Assembly: GCA_009760855.2 (NCBI GenBank)
Contig: WPIO01000023.1
Span: forward strand, 2,415,001 to 2,465,000
Source of the DNA: Cristatella mucedo
Taxonomy: Eukaryota; Bryozoa; Phylactolaemata; Cristatellidae
Direction of reading: 5' to 3'
DNA length: 50,000 bases
Positions 45,701 through 50,000 of the stretch are shown piece by piece. The position numbers and the translations under genes are program-made. Below the pieces are notes generated by a model that had not been told where the DNA came from, made no database searches, and saw only the letters and a program-made list of their open reading frames with translations. How positions within the stretch are numbered: the stretch's first letter is position 1; every line of letters begins with the position of its first letter.

Positions 45701-48700
45701 AACTCACTTCCACAATATTCTCATGCAACAAAATCTACTCTCCTGCTGCCGAGTATGGAACATTTCTTTCCAGCCGTCCCGAGTTGCTACTTCAATGCTA
45801 CTCAAAATACCCCAATTGCTTTCCTGACTCAGCTATGCTTGTTTTTTTTGCTGCGTGAGATCAAGTCTGCTGGCTGCCGAATGCCGAGCACCGAAAGTCG
45901 CTCAGGCTTTGAGTTCGCTATACAATAAAACTCTCCGGCGTAACAACCACTTAATCCGTGTGGCCTTTGGAGTTACAGACGGAGATAGATTGCATTAAAT
46001 TAGTGCATTTCACTTCACTGAGGCTTGATTGAGTCAAATGGCTGCCCTAAGGAGCGGGAGTATGTATGGAAGTCCGTCTACGTTTAAAGGTGCTGTTTTG
46101 CTGGTCTTACAGCTGCCACCACCTGCAGGACGAAAATAAAATTGCCTTTTTTCTTTTCTTTTTTAGTTAAGCAGCTGCATCGGGAGTTCCTCAGAGCTGG
46201 ATCCGATGTTTTGCAAGCTTTCACCTTCTACGCCAGCGAAGACAAGCTCGTCAACGGCGGTCAACTCAGCGGTCAGCGACTAACAGTAAGTCGCGTTCGT
46301 TTGTTCTCTAAGCAAATTGCTTATCCTGCACGTCCAATGTGCCCTTATGTTAAGTCCCATAGCTGTACCTGAGGTACTCACGCATATATCCTTAGGTCAA
46401 TTTTCGGAGCATGGAAAGTTTGCTTTCAGAAGGGCTAAAGTTAATAACAAACTCAAATGTGCAGCTAATAATAATAATGATAATGCACTTGATAAAGCGC
46501 CCTCAGAGAACTCAATCTATTTCTAGGCGCGCTTTACAGCAACTTCAACAAAAAAAAAACAGATCGCAACATCGATGCTCATACTATTTTGACTCGGCCG
46601 ACACTTCCACTCCTTCGCATTCTGCTAAATTTCATTAACTTGCCATCAGTCCATGGACCACGACTGAGCTAGAACTTAAGTGTGGGCTGCGCTTTCCGAA
46701 TCCCAGAAAAAGCATATCCTGCAATGGTTCATATCGCTGGTCTAGCCGGTGATATGAACCCTAACCCGGCTCCATAACAGTCGGCTGTACGAGCCAGCAT
46801 CTTGCAGGGCGAACCATTTGTCTGCCTGCGTTCTTAGTGAAGCCAGCATATATTATCTGTAGCTGACATGAATTATCCTTTCGGCGTGTCACTTGCCTTT
46901 AGGCGACTAGCAAATCAATCCCAATATGGAAGTCCATATCCTAATCAAAAGTGGCAGACAGCGAAATACCACTTTTTCCAGCGAGAAATTACTGTCAACG
47001 TGGTGCACATGGATCATCCAAAACAGACCTATAACGGGGTTATTCAATACAACCAGGCGGACACGTGAGAAGAACTGCTGTAAAGGATGAGTTAGAGAGA
47101 TTCTTGTCTTTGATTCGGAGATTGCAGGTTAAAAACCTCAGGGCGACGGACATATTCTCATTCTTGTCAACCTTTACAATATTCTTAAGCTCTACAAATC
47201 AGGCTATGAGGTTCCGTGCGCAGTGGTAGCCGAAATATGAGCGGCCGAGGGATTTTTGGCAGAAATTTTCAGGCCAAGATGTCTAGAACCGAAGTACCCG
47301 GTTATGATCGGAGGCACAGGAGAAGATGAGGGGAGTGTGTGGTGAGCCGTGATGGCACACCGGGTAAGGCGGTGCTTTTCCCCAATCTCGGTCCCGAGGT
47401 CGTGGGTTCACATCCTGCGGCAGGTGATCCTTTATCTCCGCTTCGAGCGCGATGATAGCCGTAAAGGCTGTTTTGTCGCTACACAAAAGAGGCTGTTATA
47501 TCAGCTAGTATTTTATTCGGTTTTTTGAAGATATTTCGTGATTTCTCAGCTCGAGTCACCTAAGTTAATTCAAGTTTTTTCCGGCTAGTTTGGTTAACGA
47601 AACGAAATTTCATTCGGCGAAAGACGCATCGCTCTACTGGAACGACAGTTCCAGAAAACGTAGATTCTTGTGCTTAGCTTGTTGGACTTGACTCGCTTGA
47701 CTTGGCGGATCCAGGGGTGGGTAGGGGCATTAGCTCCCCTCCAGAGCGGGTGGGGAAGGGGTGAGAGCGATCTCAGTCGCCCCCTACCTATGCATACGCC
47801 CCGACCATTACTAACGAAAGCAGTCGTCCTACTTCCCGTCGATGAGCAACCGCCGACTGCGTGTCGAATAAGCACTTTAATTGTGCGCTTTACTACTTGC
47901 TGTATTATTTGCTGGGGCCTCGCCCCTGCATGAAAATCCTGGCTCTGCCACTGACTTGACTCGCTTCACGCAGCACCACTTCAGCTTCGACCATTCGTGA
48001 CTTCTCTCACGAAAAGCAAGCACATTACTCGTGATAGCCGTAGCAGCCCCGTCCTTGCTTGAATGCTACAGTGCGAGACGATCAATACGGCCGCGTGCAA
48101 GATTGCCAGGGAGGTGGCCAACGAAGGTGACGCACTCGTCGCAGGTGGTCTGACGCACACACCGTCTTACCTGGAAGGCAAGGGCAAAGATGCCGTTCAG
48201 GCTGAGTACAGGAAGCAGGTCAAAGTGTTCGTCGAGAATGACGTCGATTTCATGCTGTGCGAGGTGCGTGCTCTACTCACCGTGCACTGGTCGCTCGCTA
48301 GTGGTCGTCGTCACGGTTTTCCGAGGTTTCAACGCCTGCTACTCACTAAGATGTGTTTTGCTCGTCGCAGTATTACGAGTACATAGAGGAAATGGAGTGG
48401 GCCATACAAGTGGCCCTGGAGTCTGGTAAACCGGTAGCGTCGACTATGTGCATTGGCCCTGAAGGCGACACAAGTGGAGTATCGGCCGCTGAATGCGCTG
48501 TAAGGATGGCCAATGCAGGTGAGCCGTTACACCAAGCGAACGAGTTGGCTTTGCGACTCACCTTGGCGTGCAAACGCTGCTGTCAGCCGCACGCAGGGGC
48601 ACCGGTCTTTACTTTAAGGCGCCAAGATAGTGGGAATTAACTGCCGCTTCGGGCCGGACACGGGCGTGCAAACGATGAAACTAATGAAAGCTGGCCTAGA

Positions 48701-49596
48701 GGCTGCAGGCAAGTTGAGCAGCGTCCACCTGATGGTTCAATCGTTAGTATTTCATACCCCAGACGCTGGACAGCGAGGATACATAGATCTACCGGAATTT
48801 CCATTCGGTAAATATTAAACAGTTCCACCGAACTTCCAGCGATGCCATTTCTGCCTACCGGCCATTTCGCAAGCCGTGCTGGCTGGGCTGCCCAAGTCGC
48901 CGAAAATTTTTCGTAATCATTTCCAATTGTTAGTGCAGCGTTCCTTTCTAAGCTTTATGTTTTAATCCGACAATACGGCCGACCGAGCCGTGTGGAGTTA
49001 ATTTGAGGTTCCGACAGCAGCTTGTGCTGAGATAGCTTGGCTCTCATCAACCATTATTAATTGAATTGGTATCCGTCTATTAATGATTTGATGATCGTTT
49101 GCATCTTTGTCCGGCATCGCTCCGGTGGTGCTACTTGCAGCCTTGGAGCCAAGGACTGCCACCAGGTGGGACATTCACAAGTACGCTCGCCAAGCGTTCG
49201 ACATGGGAGTCCGCTACATCGGTGGCTGCTGCGGCTTCGAGCCGTACCACATTCGAGCCATAGCGGAGGAGCTGAGCGTCGAGCGCGGCAAGCTGCCTGC
49301 GGGCTCCGAGAAGCATGGACCCTGGGGTGCTGAGCTGATCAAGCATACCAAGCCGTGGGTGAGAGCCAGGTGGGTGACAGGTGCCCGCTCGCTGGAACTG
49401 CCTGACGGCCCAGTGAAGCCCCAATCGAGGCTAACTAGTTCGTGCATGCATGCCGACACTGACAGATGAGGCAACCGTAGTGCCGGAGCTCTGTGAACTC
49501 AATTATTCTTGCAGGGCTTCCAGGGAGTACTGGGAAGACTTGAAGCCAGCGTCCGGTCGGCCGCACTGCCCATCGTTCTCCAAGCCTGATCATTAG
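42737..49596 (+). CDS. BHMT: Betaine-homocysteine S-methyltransferase, copy 2 (C-terminally truncated)
   Basis: Paralogue of the gene at 15305. Exons: 42737-42745, 42932-43067, 46167-46285, 48072-48263, 48371-48518, 48619-48807, 49141-49369, 49515-49596 (stop). Exons 1-7 have exactly the same lengths and phases as copy 1, and GT-AG junctions are kept. In exon 8 the Trp of the conserved NWGV segment is TAG, and the exon is 1 nt longer before its GTAAGT donor, so translation would stop at 367 aa and lose the end of the C-terminal arm. Zinc cysteines (GINC, GGCC) remain. Some family positions have changed: GPW to EPW, NCHF to [13 protein letters not shown] to QSLVFHTPD. No exon 9 is visible before the window ends, though in copy 1 it lies 574 bp on. 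It could be a truncated functional paralogue or a young pseudogene; the preserved frame in exons 1-7 favours recent or continuing function. Confidence 0.9.
42751..42783. repeat. (CT)n microsatellite in BHMT copy 2 intron 1
   Basis: Pyrimidine CT repeat starting about 5 nt after the exon 1 donor. It is absent from intron 1 of copy 1. Confidence 0.9.
43566..44120 (-). mobile_element. Degraded L2-like LINE remnant in BHMT copy 2 intron 2
   Basis: An AAT-rich start followed by a mutated tail (GATAGCGCTCGATCTGGGAC ... CTTCTTAGGCAC). The 3' UTR and RT C-terminus are then recognisable in reverse (GGCATGGTCTCCAATAG, GGTCGGCGAGAAGTGGTGTA, GACAGACAAGCGTATTAC). The frame is broken. Intron 2 sequence at 44121-45639 has no other supported feature. 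Confidence 0.7.
45640..45934 (+). mobile_element. LINE C remnant in BHMT copy 2 intron 2
   Basis: Plus-strand relative of the copy at 30980: TTGGCGACAGAAGCTCTTG, GGTCCTAGACTGTGGAACTC, GCTGCGTGAGATCAAGTCTG, ending TTCGCTATACAATAAAACTC. Frameshifts break the ORF. Confidence 0.7.
46466..46540 (-). repeat. Solo L2-like LINE tail in BHMT copy 2 intron 3
   Basis: An AAT run, then GCACTTGATAAAGCGCCCTC, AGAGAACTCAATCTATTTC and TAGGCGCGCTTTAC. It is only the terminal hairpin segment of the LINE, in reverse orientation. Intron sequence from 46541 to 47343 shows nothing else. Confidence 0.8.
47344..47513 (+). repeat. SINE family B copy in BHMT copy 2 intron 3
   Basis: Head GAGCCGTGATGGCACACC, B-box GGGTTCACATCCTGC, hairpin region CGCTTCGAGCGCGATG, and end GTCGCTACACAAAAGAGG followed by ATCAGCTAGTATTTT. 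It is collinear with the copy at 18710 over its full length. Confidence 0.85.
47699..47953. mobile_element. MITE-like element with 13-bp flanking direct repeat
   Basis: The left end GGCGGATCCAGGGGTGGG and right end CCTGGCTCTGCCACTG are imperfect inverted repeats, followed inward by GGGGC/GCCCC. ACTTGACTCGCTT occurs immediately outside both ends (47686-47698 and 47954-47966). There is no ORF. The ends resemble widespread animal non-autonomous transposon termini, but I cannot assign a superfamily. It lies in intron 3 of BHMT copy 2. Confidence 0.65.
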
Positions 49597-49609
49597 GGAA
49601 TCATGTGTC

Positions 49610-50000
49610 GTAAGTCGCTATCGCTCCCGGGGGGGGGGAAGTAAGCAGACTCTACTTGCGGGGGGGGGGGGGGGGCGTCGTACTCGTTGAAAAGTCATAG
49701 CCGGTAGTTGGTTCCTCGACCTCAGTGATCTTGGATTTATCCCTCTTGGATCTCCCAGCTCTTCTCGTGCTGCTCTTTTGGCTACTGCTGAAGATGCTTG
49801 AAAGTGCGTGCTTGCATTTCGCTGCATTGGCATTATTCGCGAGCAGGCGTCAGCTGGTGACAGCTTGAAAAAACTTTAAAAAAAGATCTTATGAAACTCG
49901 TGACACGGTTCTATTGATGCATTTGCCAGCTTCGTGATGAAAACTGCTGCTTGCATGAGACAGTGACCGTACACTATCGTAATCGTACCCAAAACTGTTT
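49610..50000. other. Presumed intron 8 / 3' flank of BHMT copy 2
   Basis: Contains two poly-G runs (about 49629-49637 and 49660-49674) and otherwise unique sequence. I looked for an exon 9 like that of copy 1 and see none in these 390 bases. Confidence 0.5.

Noticed and set aside
49610-50000. Exon 9 of BHMT copy 2
   Set aside because: No sequence resembling the GDHLLQQ...GCCSGK exon of copy 1 is present before the window ends.

Overview
This is eukaryotic, almost certainly metazoan, genomic DNA. Genes are split by GT-AG introns, intergenic DNA is full of SINE, LINE and DNA-transposon copies, and long AC, AG and AAT microsatellites are common. Nothing prokaryotic is present. The exact organism cannot be read from the sequence; an invertebrate animal with an L2/CR1-like LINE and tRNA-derived SINEs is the best inference.

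The genes belong to one pathway, betaine-dependent remethylation and dimethylglycine breakdown. At the left edge, on the minus strand, is one exon of a dimethylglycine dehydrogenase (DMGDH) gene: 1013 to about 1303, with a transit-like leader, a GGGxxG FAD loop and the TWHA motif. On the plus strand is a complete nine-exon betaine-homocysteine S-methyltransferase gene (BHMT copy 1, 15305-20214, 408 aa). A second copy at 42737-49596 has eight matching exons but an in-frame TAG and a 1-nt length change in exon 8, giving 367 aa. Between them, inverted, is a decayed unprocessed BHMT pseudogene with recognisable exons 6, 5 and 4 (33675-34400). BHMT makes dimethylglycine and DMGDH consumes it. The divergent DMGDH/BHMT-BHMT order also matches the arrangement known on human chromosome 5.

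Layout: 1-15 kb has the DMGDH exon, microsatellites, SINEs and a 5'-truncated L2-like LINE (8852 to about 11040, minus). 15-20 kb is BHMT copy 1. 20-42 kb is transposon-rich: L2-like copies at 20748, 26265, 28085 and 35241, a second LINE family at about 31 kb, the BHMT pseudogene, a MITE-like inverted repeat at 36.8 kb, and a hAT element at 39137-41837 with both terminal repeats and a perfect 8-bp target duplication. 42.7-49.6 kb is BHMT copy 2, whose introns carry further repeats. Much of the remaining unique DNA has no feature I can support.

The main points of interest are the DMGDH-BHMT pathway cluster, the three-member BHMT family with an inverted pseudogene, a patch of near-identity confined to exon 7 of the two BHMT copies (probable gene conversion), the disabled C-terminus of copy 2, and the tail sharing between a tRNA-derived SINE and the resident LINE.
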